The position numbers were made by a program, and so were the translations under genes. Shown here piece by piece: positions 8,964 through 21,953 of a stretch of DNA of 64,000 bases (positions within the stretch are counted from its first letter, which is position 1; every line of letters starts with the position of its first letter). This stretch comes from Morganella morganii_D (GTDB lineage: Bacteria; Pseudomonadota; Gammaproteobacteria; Enterobacterales; Enterobacteriaceae): assembly GCA_044772875.1 (NCBI GenBank), contig CP173058.1, positions 2,914,001-2,978,000 of the forward strand, written 5' to 3'. Below the pieces are notes generated by a model, which was given only the letters and a program-made list of their open reading frames with translations, ran no database searches and was not told where the DNA came from.

Positions 8964-9402
8964 ATAATCATAACCACCCGCATAGCGGGTGGTTTGCTTT
9001 TGCCCTATAAGGGCTTGTTACCGACCGCGCCTAAATGACGCTGCTTTCTCTTCGTTCAAGCTAAGTGTCTTTGCTACTTTGACTTACCCCTTGAAGGGGT
9101 CTGTGTACTCTTTACTGCTCAATTTGTCTGAGAGTAAATCTGACTTCTCTTGCTCTCTGATATATTTCTGGGTTGTCGCTTCATTTAGCCCTACTGTACT
9201 CACATAGAAGCCTTCGCTCCAAAATTTCCTGTTGCCAAACTTATATTTTAGATTGACATGCCTATCAAAAATCATCAGCGAACTTTTGCCTTTCAGATAC
9301 CCCATAAACCCTGAAACACTCAATTTCGGCGGGATACTCACTAACATATGAACATGATCCGGCATCAGATGACCTTCTATTATTTCGACTCCTTTAAAGC
9401 CA
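8964..9402 (-). mobile_element. IS200/IS605-family insertion remnant
   Basis: About 440 bp inserted in the GH3 gene between a Gly-Tyr codon pair and the Thr-Arg-Leu-Arg codons. The left edge has the subterminal hairpin AACCACCCGC-ATA-GCGGGTGGTT (8972-8994) typical of IS200-type ends. The transposase part is truncated at its N-terminus and the other end is missing. Complete members are about 700 bp, so roughly 260 bp are gone and it cannot move by itself. Exact edges are uncertain by several bases. Confidence 0.75.
9084..9393 (-). pseudogene. tnpA: IS200-like transposase TnpA, 5'-truncated
   Basis: The reading frame KGVEIIEGHLMPDHVHML... keeps the HUH nuclease motif (HVH), SGFMGYLKGKSSL, FWSEGFYVSTVG with the catalytic Tyr, and the C-terminus. 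The first 50-60 residues are missing: the sequence becomes host GH3 DNA just upstream of codon K. An internal ATG at 9365 opens a 93-residue frame, but no complete HUH fold can form. Confidence 0.75.
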
Positions 9403-9840
9403 TAACACGATTACGGACAGATACAGAAATGTCCGGTAATATGGCTCTTGGTGCGCCAGGGACCCGGAATTAGCAAGACTGACCGGTGATATTCATAGCA
9501 GTGAATTATCTGCCCTGGATTTTAATATTAATTATGATCCGGTCGTGGATATCAACAATAATCAGAATAACCCGGTTATCGGAGTACGGGCTTATTCTGA
9601 CAAAATTACCGTCATTTATTTATACACTGCAACATGATGAACAGGCACAGAAAAAACCCGGACCGACAGCAGCGTATCGACGAATCGGTAATATATATTG
9701 ATAAGATCCGTTCGGACTATTTCAGGAAAAAGAATCCGGAGGATATTCGGATATTTCAGCTGAACATGTGACTTCGGAGGAGCAGGGAAAGTATCAGAAA
9801 AGTAGATAATTCAGACCTGCTTTTCTTTTCCCCTAAACGC

Positions 9841-9864
9841 AAAAAAGCCACCCAACGGGTGGCT
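9841..9864 (-). terminator. Rho-independent terminator of the rRNA operon
   Basis: Read leftward, GCCACCC-GTTGGGTGGC-type stem (9847-9853 with 9857-9863, 3-nt loop) runs into TTTTTT. It starts 15 bp past the 5S gene. Confidence 0.85.
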
Positions 9865-9878
9865 TCTTCACTTTATAA

Positions 9879-9998
9879 TAACCTGGCGGTTCCCTACTCT
9901 CACATGGGGAGACCCCACACTACCATCGGCGCTACGGCGTTTCACTTCTGAGTTCGGCATGGGATCAGGTGGGACCACCGCGCTACGGCCGCCAGGCA
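9879..9998 (-). rRNA. rrf: 5S ribosomal RNA
   Basis: The reverse strand begins TGCCTGGCGGCCGTAGCGCG and continues with the E. coli-like 5S sequence, including CCGAACTCAGAAGTGAAACG, for 120 nt. The 5'/3' ends pair (CCTGGCGG with CCGCCAGG). It is the last gene of the operon. Confidence 0.96.
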
Positions 9999-10105
9999 AA
10001 TTCATTTCAATCCAAAACAAGCTTTATAACAAAGAGGCGTATTCTCTCTCTCCGTCATCTGAAAAATCTCTTCGTCTCTCAACTCAAAACACCTTCGGTG
10101 TTGTC

Positions 10106-13012
<2,907 letters not shown>

Positions 13013-13199
13013 TCACAACCCGAAGGTGTTTCATAAAGAAGCACGTTCTGATTGTTCGGCTGAGAGACTCATCAGTATTACCTCGGTGATAATACTGATT
13101 GTTTCAATTTTTCAGCTTGTTCCGGATTGTTAAAGAGCATAATAATTCACAGCATACCGTTTCCGGTAAACTCTGAATTATTGTTCAGATATCAGATAA

Positions 13200-13275
13200 T
13201 GGTGGAGCTAAGCGGGATCGAACCGCTGACCTCCTGCGTGCAAGGCAGGCGCTCTCCCAGCTGAGCTATAGCCCC
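13200..13275 (-). tRNA. alaT: tRNA-Ala (anticodon TGC)
   Basis: A 76-nt cloverleaf on the reverse strand starting GGGGCTATAGCTCAGCTGGG, with a TGC anticodon in CCTTGCACG and an encoded CCA end. It lies in the 16S-23S spacer, as in many enteric operons. Confidence 0.96.
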
Positions 13276-13402
13276 ATTATTTGGTTTTTCCGGGTCACCT
13301 TCACCTTTCATTCAAAAGGTGACTTTTTACTGAGACAAGGCGTGGGTTCGCGAAGTTTACTCAGGTAAACGAGCGGAGCCGCAACGCAGTATCAGTGAAA
13401 AG

Positions 13403-13479
<77 letters not shown>

Positions 13480-13546
13480 ATTCCCGGTATCTGCTTCTTT
13501 CTATCAGACAATCTGTGTGAACACTCACATTTCAAATCAGCACAGG

Positions 13547-15089
<1,543 letters not shown>

Positions 15090-15293
15090 AAAGTGTCTGA
15101 TGCTCAAAGAATTAAACTGTTTACTGCTGCTTATTGCTAAGCTGCTGTATTGGTCACTCTTCAAGACTTCTCAAAAATATATTTTTTGTGATATGTCCTG
15201 CGAGTGCCCACACAGATTGTCTGATAAATTGTTAAAGAGCAGTTGCAACATTCGCTGCCGTTGCCGGTCTTCTGCGTTGTTGCGAGGCTGCGT

Positions 15294-15322
15294 ATATTAC
15301 GTTTCCAGCCCCTTCGAGTCAA
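15294..15322 (-). promoter_or_regulatory. rRNA promoter P2
   Basis: Read leftward: TTGACT (15317-15322), a 17-bp spacer, then TAATAT (15294-15299). Confidence 0.75.
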
Positions 15323-15402
15323 GCGTTGTTTTTCAACTTTCCGCTTTTTCTCTTTCTGCCGGAACCGCGTGTCAGCGCGTTGTTCCGTGTCAGTGGTGGC
15401 GC

Positions 15403-15430
15403 ATTATAGACACTCGCTGAGATCACGCAA
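15403..15430 (-). promoter_or_regulatory. rRNA promoter P1
   Basis: Read leftward: TTGCGT (15425-15430), a 16-bp spacer, TATAAT (15403-15408), then the GC-rich discriminator GCGCCACC that is characteristic of growth-rate and ppGpp control. An A/T-rich UP-like stretch lies upstream at about 15432-15460. Confidence 0.85.
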
Positions 15431-15511
15431 GTGTTTATTGCAAAAAAATGTTTGTTCGCCACTTTTTTCACCACAACGGTGTTTTATCCGGCAGAATATC
15501 TGTAATCAGCT

Positions 15512-16036
15512 TTAAATTTGAACGAATTCTGCAGCAAATGCTTCAACTTGCTGCCAATCCGTGTATTCCACTTCTTTGGTTGTATCTGTTTCGCCTTTTG
15601 TCATCTTCATAATCAGGCGAATCATCATCCGGTCAAACCAGCCGTAACGCGGATACAGCAGCGCCCCGGCAAATACAGTACAGGCAGTCGGCTTCCAGGG
15701 TGTCGCAGCAAGGAATTTCCGGACATACACATTTGTCTCCGGAGTCCGCTTTTCCGGTTTACGTGCCGTCAGATTCACGCCAAAGAATGCAGTTTTCATC
15801 TGATTCAGTTGTGCCGCATGCAGCTTCGCAAATTTATCCAGCGCACGGTTAAAGTGACCGTAACGGATAGATGCCCCGACGAGCACCTTTTCATATGGTG
15901 CCAGATTCAGCGGCTGATTTTCCTGCAAAGAGCGGACATCACATTCCGCTCCGGCTTTACGCAGATGCAAGGCAATTTCAGTAATAATCTTTTTTGTCTG
16001 CCCGTCATGGCCGGAATAAAGCAACAAGTACGACAT
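15512..16036 (-). CDS. hemG: Menaquinone-dependent protoporphyrinogen oxidase
   Basis: The 174-residue flavodoxin-like protein oxidises protoporphyrinogen IX to protoporphyrin IX in heme synthesis, passing electrons to quinones at the inner membrane. The FMN-binding start reads LLLYSGHDGQTKKI and a second flavodoxin motif is GASIRYGHFN. The family's long insert follows, with GALLYPRYGWFDRMMIRLIMKMT as probable membrane contact. Length equals the usual 175-180. It is last in the pepQ-yigZ-trkH-hemG series, next to an rRNA operon as in E. coli. Confidence 0.95.
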   Translation of the reverse strand: MSYLLLYSGHDGQTKKIITEIALHLRKAGAECDVRSLQENQPLNLAPYEKVLVGASIRYGHFNRALDKFAKLHAAQLNQMKTAFFGVNLTARKPEKRTPETNVYVRKFLAATPWKPTACTVFAGALLYPRYGWFDRMMIRLIMKMTKGETDTTKEVEYTDWQQVEAFAAEFVQI

Positions 16037-16048
16037 GAAACACTCCGT

Positions 16049-17500
16049 TTAATCACGCCAGAAAGTCGGCGTCAGCAATACCAGCAAAGTAAAGACTTCC
16101 AGACGACCAAATAACATCGTCACGACAAGAATCCATTTCCCGGCCGGATTCAGGGTAGTAAAGTTCTCACCCAGTGTTCCCAGCCCCGGTCCCAGGTTAT
16201 TCAGTGTGGTGGCTATCGCAGAAAAAGCGGAAAACTCATCAACACCTGTCGCTATCAGCAGCAGCATACTGACCACAAAGACCAGCGCATAAGCGGAGAA
16301 AAATCCCCAGACGGCTTCGATGATTCGTTCCGGCAATGCCCTGCGACCCAGTTTGATTGTGTAAACCGCGTTCGGATGCACCAGGCGTTTCAGTTCACGT
16401 GCCCCCTGAAGGAACAACAGCATAATACGAATAACCTTCAGACCACCGCCGGTTGACCCTGCGCATCCGCCGACAAACGCCGCACACAGCAGCAGCATCG
16501 GCAGAAATAACGGCCATTTATAGAAACTGTCTGTGGAGAACCCGGCCGTCGTCGCCATTGAAACAACCTGGAAAAATGCCTGGTTGAGGGTTTGCCCCTC
16601 CGTAGCATAAACACCAAACTGCCATAAAACCAACGCACAGATCACGACCAGCACAAACTGGAGGGAAATAAACATCCGGAATTCCAGATCCCGCCAATAG
16701 ACGCCCAGACTGCGCCCGGTCAGTACCGCAAAGTGCAGACCATAGTTACAGCCGGAAATCAGCAGAAAAATGGCAATGATAGTATTAATGGCCGGACTGT
16801 TAAAGTAACCGATACTGGCATCATGGGTGGAAAACCCGCCGATAGCGATGGTGGAAAAGCTGTGGGAGATTGCATCAAAGACATCCATCCCCGCAAACCA
16901 CAGAGCAATTGCGCAGACGATAGTGAGGAAGACGTAAATAAGCCAGAGAGTCTTTGCTGTTTCCGCAATCCTCGGACGCATTTTATTGTCTTTCAGCGGA
17001 CCCGGCATTTCCGCCCGGTACAACTGCATTCCCCCGACCCCCAGCAGCGGCAGGATAGCAACAGCAAGTACGATGATCCCCATTCCGCCAAGCCACTGCA
17101 ACATCTGACGGTAGAATAGAATCGCTTTGGGCAATGTATCCAACCCGACCAGCGTAGTGGCACCGGTTGTGGTTAACCCGGAAAATGACTCAAAAAACGC
17201 ATCTGTCACCGACAGATTAGGGCGTTCTGAGAAGATAAAAGGTAATGCCCCGACGCTGCCCAGCACGGTCCAGAACAGAACTACAATCAGAAAACCTTCT
17301 TTTGGTTTTAACTCACTTTTTTTATTGCGGTTCGGGATCCATAGCAGCAGGCCGATAATCAGTGCTGCCAGGAATGTCTGACTGAATGCTTTACCTGCAC
17401 CGTCTTTATAGATAAGCGCCACAATCCCGGGGATGATCATGGTGACAGAAAAAATAATGACAAGTAACCCGACAATACGGGTTATGGCGCGAAAATGCAT
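16049..17500 (-). CDS. trkH: Trk potassium uptake channel subunit TrkH
   Basis: At 483 residues it equals E. coli TrkH. It is an inner-membrane K+ channel working with TrkA. Four membrane-pore-membrane repeats are visible, with selectivity-filter-like glycines in TTTGATT, STIAIGGFST, SMATTAGFSTDSF and TTLNNLGPGLG, and the gating-loop region at GGCAGSTGGG. It starts 20 bp after yigZ and ends 12 bp before hemG, so the three are probably one transcript. Confidence 0.97.
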   Translation of the reverse strand: MHFRAITRIVGLLVIIFSVTMIIPGIVALIYKDGAGKAFSQTFLAALIIGLLLWIPNRNKKSELKPKEGFLIVVLFWTVLGSVGALPFIFSERPNLSVTDAFFESFSGLTTTGATTLVGLDTLPKAILFYRQMLQWLGGMGIIVLAVAILPLLGVGGMQLYRAEMPGPLKDNKMRPRIAETAKTLWLIYVFLTIVCAIALWFAGMDVFDAISHSFSTIAIGGFSTHDASIGYFNSPAINTIIAIFLLISGCNYGLHFAVLTGRSLGVYWRDLEFRMFISLQFVLVVICALVLWQFGVYATEGQTLNQAFFQVVSMATTAGFSTDSFYKWPLFLPMLLLCAAFVGGCAGSTGGGLKVIRIMLLFLQGARELKRLVHPNAVYTIKLGRRALPERIIEAVWGFFSAYALVFVVSMLLLIATGVDEFSAFSAIATTLNNLGPGLGTLGENFTTLNPAGKWILVVTMLFGRLEVFTLLVLLTPTFWRD

Positions 17501-17520
17501 TACAGCAGAGTCCTCAGAAA

Positions 17521-18147
17521 TCAGTTTCCGGTGGCATCGTCAGAGCATTTTAGCTCAAACATCCCCCGGCTCAGGTCACGTAATTTATCACTAACCTCAC
17601 TCAGTAAGGTAGCAGGAATCGAAATACGTAACGTCACATCCGCACCGAAATCACTGTTGATTACTGTGCCGTCCACCTGCCGGACCACTAATTCTGCCTG
17701 GCTGATAAAGCTGTAATCACAGGTTATTTCACAAATGACCTGCGGGATTTTTGTTTTGGTCACCAATAATTTCAGTGCCTGCTGAACCCCGCTGCCGTAT
17801 GCACGAACCAGTCCGCCGGTACCTAATTTTATTCCGCCGAAATAGCGGACAACCACCGCCGTAATTTCCCCGATACCGCTGCCGAGCAGCGGGGCAATCA
17901 TCGGCTTTCCGGCTGTTCCGGTCGGCTCACCGTCATCAGAAAAACCCAGTTGCTGCGAATCATCCGGACGCCCTGCAACAAATGCCCAGCAATGATGCCG
18001 GGCATCCGGGTATTCATCTTTGACAGACTGAATAAATTGCTTTGCTTCATCCACCCCGTCCGTATGCTGCAACAGGGTGATGAAACGGCTTTTTTTAATC
18101 TCTTCAGTAAACATAACCGGCTCAGCCGGTATAAGGTACGATTTCAT
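17521..18147 (-). CDS. yigZ: IMPACT/YigZ family protein
   Basis: A 208-residue two-domain protein: the UPF0029 Impact N-domain with SRFITLLQHT, DARHHCWAFV and SDDGEPTGTAGKP, then a DUF1949 ferredoxin-like domain. Family members bind nucleic acid or the translation machinery, and the exact function in bacteria is unsettled. Its ATG overlaps the last base of the pepQ stop (TAATG), indicating translational coupling. Confidence 0.93.
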   Translation of the reverse strand: MKSYLIPAEPVMFTEEIKKSRFITLLQHTDGVDEAKQFIQSVKDEYPDARHHCWAFVAGRPDDSQQLGFSDDGEPTGTAGKPMIAPLLGSGIGEITAVVVRYFGGIKLGTGGLVRAYGSGVQQALKLLVTKTKIPQVICEITCDYSFISQAELVVRQVDGTVINSDFGADVTLRISIPATLLSEVSDKLRDLSRGMFELKCSDDATGN

Positions 18148-19481
18148 TACGGCAGATTCAGATCCCGCGTCATATTTTCCACACTATTGTCATGGATAAT
18201 AATGTTATCCTCAATGCGGATACCGCCACAAGGTTTAAACTGCTCAATGCGTTTCCAGTCAAAGTGCTGACTGAACTTCCCTTCACGCCACGGAGCCAGC
18301 AGAGACTCAATAAAATACAGTCCCGGTTCGATTGTCAGCACCATACGTGGTTCCAGAATACGGGTACAGCGCAGAAACGGATACATTTCCGGTGCCGCCA
18401 GATGTTTACCCCGGTCATTCTGCATAAATCCGGCAGCATCATGAACCTGAAGACCCAGCGGATGCCCCAGACCGTGCGGCAGGAACGGCGTGGTTACCCC
18501 TTCACTGACCATGGCTTCCTCAGACATGCCGGTGATGATCTTATGCTTTTTCAGCAGCTTCGCAATGCGGTGATGCATCTGAATATGGTAGTCGGTATAG
18601 CGGATCCCGGCTTTAATATCACTGATCAGTGACTGCTGCTCATCATTCAGATCCGAGACCAGCTGTGCGAAATCACTGTCAGCATCAGCAGCATAAGTCC
18701 GGGTTAAATCTGCAGCATAACCGTTGAACTCCGCGCCGGCATCGATCAGGAAGCTGTGCCGTGTACGCGGTGTATTTTTATTCAGTTTGGTGTAGTGCAG
18801 AACGGCTGCGTTTTCATTGAGAGCAACAATATTGTCATACGGCACATCTGTATCACGATGCCCGGTTGCCATCAGATACGCCATATTGATATCAAACTCG
18901 CTCAGGCCGGATAAAAAAGCCTCATGTGCGGCAAGATGCCCGTTAACAGCCATTTTTTGTGCTTCACGCATGCAGGCCAGTTCATAATCTGTTTTATACG
19001 AACGGTGAAACGCGAAGAAATCCAGTACAGCTTTCGGGTTAATATGGCCGCTGCTGATCCCCAGAGCACTGGCACGGCCGGCATCCGGCCCGATATACGC
19101 AGTACGGGTTTTATCCTGTGATGCCAGCATTGATGTAATATCACCGGCATTCTTCAGATGAATAACTTCAACATCATTTGTCCAGAAAGAAGAAGGCAGT
19201 GCCTCAACACTGTGCCAGTAATCAACCGGGGAATAGAACCATAACTTCGGCTTATTCACGCCATCAGTCCACAACCAGCAATGCGGTACATCAGTTACCG
19301 GAACCCATGCTTTGAAATAAACATTACTTTTAAATGGATAGTCACGATCATCAAGGAAAATGCGTATCGGTTCGCCGGAATGGATCAGTAACGAGTCCAG
19401 TTTCTCACGCGCAAAAATCTCGCGGGTCCGCTGTAATAATGTTGCGATATGCTCACGGTAGAGGGATGCCATTTTTTCCAT
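18147..19481 (-). CDS. pepQ: Xaa-Pro dipeptidase
   Basis: The 444-residue M24 metallopeptidase cleaves dipeptides with C-terminal proline. The pita-bread domain carries the metal ligands in LIDAGAEFNGYAADLTRTY, HGLGHPLGLQVHD, and the late ILEPRMVLTIEPGLYF and GGIRIEDN segments. I set the start at MEKMASLYREH (19481), matching the E. coli N-terminus; the frame extends 15 codons further upstream without support. First gene of the leftward set, divergent from fadBA. Confidence 0.96.
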   Translation of the reverse strand: MEKMASLYREHIATLLQRTREIFAREKLDSLLIHSGEPIRIFLDDRDYPFKSNVYFKAWVPVTDVPHCWLWTDGVNKPKLWFYSPVDYWHSVEALPSSFWTNDVEVIHLKNAGDITSMLASQDKTRTAYIGPDAGRASALGISSGHINPKAVLDFFAFHRSYKTDYELACMREAQKMAVNGHLAAHEAFLSGLSEFDINMAYLMATGHRDTDVPYDNIVALNENAAVLHYTKLNKNTPRTRHSFLIDAGAEFNGYAADLTRTYAADADSDFAQLVSDLNDEQQSLISDIKAGIRYTDYHIQMHHRIAKLLKKHKIITGMSEEAMVSEGVTTPFLPHGLGHPLGLQVHDAAGFMQNDRGKHLAAPEMYPFLRCTRILEPRMVLTIEPGLYFIESLLAPWREGKFSQHFDWKRIEQFKPCGGIRIEDNIIIHDNSVENMTRDLNLP

Positions 19482-19704
19482 GGGAATTGACCTTTTTTCA
19501 TTATGATAGTGACAAAAGCTTAGCATGATCTCCGCAATTATGGATATGGCAGTCTATATCATCCCCGGTTATTTACCGGGAATCTTCGGTGCGTCACGAC
19601 GTTTTTCTTTTCTGTTTCTGCATATTACGACATTTTACGTGATCTTTAGCGCAAAAAATCATCATTTCATTTGCTTTTGTTAACAAAAAAATCACAATTA
19701 CCTC

Positions 19705-19721
19705 ATCTGGTCATACCACCT
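19705..19721 (+). promoter_or_regulatory. Probable FadR operator upstream of fadBA
   Basis: ATCTGGTCATACCACCT resembles the FadR site (CTGGTCNGACCAG core) seen before E. coli fadB, with two or three mismatches in the right half. It is 48 bp upstream of the fadB start. Repression without fatty acids is the inferred role. Confidence 0.65.
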
Positions 19722-19768
19722 GGTGTTCTCATCCTTTACCGGAACGATGCAAAATTAAGGAGAACCGT

Positions 19769-21946
19769 ATGCTTTATCACAGTGAATCAATGAAGGTCAG
19801 CTGGGAAAAAGAGGGAATTGCAAAGCTTGTTTTTGATGCACAGGGAGCGATAAATAAACTGGATACCCGGACAATTGCCTCACTGGATGAAGCCATTGCC
19901 TGTCTTGAAAAAACGCCGCAGCTGAAAGGCCTTATCATTACCTCCGCCAAAGAAAGCTTTATTCTGGGGGCGGATATTACGGAATTTATCTCTCTGTTTA
20001 ATGCGCCGGCTGAACAACTGACTGAGTGGCTGAATTTTGCCAACAGGTTGTTTAACCGGATTGAAGATCTGCCGGTACCCACGGTCTCTGCACTGCGGAA
20101 ATTCACGCTCGGCGGAGGATGTGAATGCGCACTGACAACAGACTACCGCCTCGCGACCGATGATCTGCGTATCGGTCTGCCGGAAACCCGGCTCGGTATA
20201 ATGCCGGGCTTCGGCGGCTCAGTCCGGCTGCCCCGTCTGATTGGCTGTGACAATGCCCTTGAACTTATCACACAGGGGAAGATTGTGACTGCCGGAGAAG
20301 CACTGAAACTCGGCCTGGCTGACGGCATTGTGCCGGATGATGAACTGATCAACGGTTCACTGATGCTGCTGGAACAGGCTGTCAGTGGCCGGATTGACTG
20401 GCAGACACGACGGCAGCAGAAAAAAATGGCGTTACAATTACACCCTGCAGAACTACAGATGAGTTTTATCACCGCCAAAGCCCTTGTCCGGCAAAAGGCC
20501 GGAAAACATTACCCCGCACCAATGGCGGCGGTAAAAGGAATTGAAGCCGGTGCCGGACTGCCGCGTGATGAAGCACTGCTCTGTGAAACCGCTCATTTTG
20601 TTCCGCTGACCCGGACACTGACAGCCCGGGCGCTGGTTTCACTGTTTCTGAATGAACAGTATGTCAAAGGCCTTACCCGCCAACAGACAGTATTACGTGA
20701 TGCCCCCGGACAAGCCGCCGTTATCGGCGCAGGAATTATGGGTGGCGGTATTGCTTACCAATCAGCTTACAGCGGCATACCGGTGCAACTGAAAGATATT
20801 CAGCCCGCAGCTCTTCAGGCCGGAATTAATGAAGCCGTAAAATTGCTGGAAAAACAGTGTCAGCAGGGAAAAATGACATTGGTTCAGGCCGCCGGAATAC
20901 GGGCTGCTATCCATCCGGTCCGCCACGATGACGATATCAGTGACTGTGATATTGTGGTTGAAGCTGTTGTTGAAAATAAAGCCGTCAAACAAAAAGTGCT
21001 GGCGGATATTGAACAACAGGTCAGTGAACACTGCATTCTGACATCAAACACCTCTTCTATCCCCGTCAGCGAACTGGCTCAGGCGCTGCAACGCCCGCAA
21101 AATTTCTGCGGAATGCATTTTTTCAATCCCGTTCCCAAAATGCTGCTGGTTGAAATTATCCGCGGGGAAAAAACCGCAGACAGTACAATTGCCGCTGTGG
21201 TGCATTACGCGCACAAAATGGGAAAAACGCCTGTTGTGGTGGGAGATTGTCCGGGGTTTTTTATCAACCGGGTGCTGTTTCCGTATCTGAATGCCTTCTC
21301 TATGCTGGTTTCCGCCGGAGCTGATATTGAGACAGTGGATCGCGTGATGGAACAGGAATTCGGCTGGCCGATGGGGCCGGCGTTATTGCTCGATGTTGTC
21401 GGGCTGGATACTGCCAATCATGTACAGCACGTTATGGCAGAGAGCTATCCGGAACGGATGGTCGTTGCTGACCTCAATGTCATCAGCCTGTTTGCCGGGC
21501 TGAAACGGCTGGGGCAGAAAAACCATCTCGGTTTTTACCGTCATACCGATGACGGCAAAGGCCGCCAGCAAAAGCAGCCCGATGAACAGCTTGAAAAAGT
21601 ACTTGCACCGCTGGGGCGAATACCCCGCAATTTTACGGCGGACGACATTATCGACCGCCTGATGATTCCGATGGTGAACGAAGTTATCCGGTGCTATGAA
21701 GAAGGCATTATCAGCAGCCCGGCCGAAGCTGATCTGGCACTGGTTTACGGTCTTGGTTTCCCGCCATTCCGGGGCGGTATTTTCCGTTATCTGGACGACA
21801 TAGGCACCCGGGCTTTCTGTGAAAAAGCAGAACAATACAGTGCGCTTGGTCCGCTTTATACCATTCCGGACAGCCTGCGGGCGCATGCTGTTAATAACAC
21901 GACCTATTATCCGCAGCCGGATAGTCACCCTGTTACTGTACAGTGA
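19769..21946 (+). CDS. fadB: Fatty acid oxidation complex alpha subunit
   Basis: The 725-residue multifunctional enzyme carries enoyl-CoA hydratase/isomerase and L-3-hydroxyacyl-CoA dehydrogenase activities of aerobic beta-oxidation. The hydratase glutamates E119 (GGGCE) and E139 (GLPET) are both in place. The Rossmann motif VIGAGIMGGGIAYQ (about 310-330) and the dehydrogenase histidine in CGMHFFNP follow. The normally conserved A-x-N-G-x-A stretch before GGGCE is replaced: residues 108-113 read ALRKFT. AAGGAG lies 7-8 bp before the ATG. Co-transcribed with fadA and preceded by a FadR-like site. Confidence 0.96.
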   Translation: MLYHSESMKVSWEKEGIAKLVFDAQGAINKLDTRTIASLDEAIACLEKTPQLKGLIITSAKESFILGADITEFISLFNAPAEQLTEWLNFANRLFNRIEDLPVPTVSALRKFTLGGGCECALTTDYRLATDDLRIGLPETRLGIMPGFGGSVRLPRLIGCDNALELITQGKIVTAGEALKLGLADGIVPDDELINGSLMLLEQAVSGRIDWQTRRQQKKMALQLHPAELQMSFITAKALVRQKAGKHYPAPMAAVKGIEAGAGLPRDEALLCETAHFVPLTRTLTARALVSLFLNEQYVKGLTRQQTVLRDAPGQAAVIGAGIMGGGIAYQSAYSGIPVQLKDIQPAALQAGINEAVKLLEKQCQQGKMTLVQAAGIRAAIHPVRHDDDISDCDIVVEAVVENKAVKQKVLADIEQQVSEHCILTSNTSSIPVSELAQALQRPQNFCGMHFFNPVPKMLLVEIIRGEKTADSTIAAVVHYAHKMGKTPVVVGDCPGFFINRVLFPYLNAFSMLVSAGADIETVDRVMEQEFGWPMGPALLLDVVGLDTANHVQHVMAESYPERMVVADLNVISLFAGLKRLGQKNHLGFYRHTDDGKGRQQKQPDEQLEKVLAPLGRIPRNFTADDIIDRLMIPMVNEVIRCYEEGIISSPAEADLALVYGLGFPPFRGGIFRYLDDIGTRAFCEKAEQYSALGPLYTIPDSLRAHAVNNTTYYPQPDSHPVTVQ

Positions 21947-21953
21947 GGTTCAT

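Larger units (their letters stand above)
8574..9771 (+). pseudogene. Broken glycoside hydrolase family 3 gene
   Basis: The first ~130 codons encode a signal peptide (MKKITLLFISLFSFPLIA) and the start of a GH3 N-acetylhexosaminidase/glucosidase-like domain, ending in STDQEGG near 8957. An IS200-like remnant follows. The host frame resumes at about 9403 with TRLRTDTEMSGNMALGA. It then needs a frame change near 9452 to read ARDPELARLTGDIHSSELSALD and DINNNQNNPVIGVRAYSD, after which it stops at 9636. A later fragment (RIDESVIYIDKIRSDYF, about 9640-9771) matches the end of such proteins, so an internal segment is also lost. No active product is expected. Confidence 0.8.
15090..15511 (-). other. 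rRNA operon leader region
   Basis: A 420-bp non-coding stretch between 16S and hemG. It carries promoters P1 and P2 and, at 15226-15241, the boxA antitermination element TGCTCTTTAACAATTT (read leftward). A related boxA sequence recurs near 13120-13140 before 23S. Confidence 0.85.

Noticed and set aside
9084..9365. Reading the 93-residue IS200 frame as a complete transposase
   Set aside because: Its start is internal: the codons upstream (KGVEIIEGHL) are still transposase, and the first 50-60 residues are missing.
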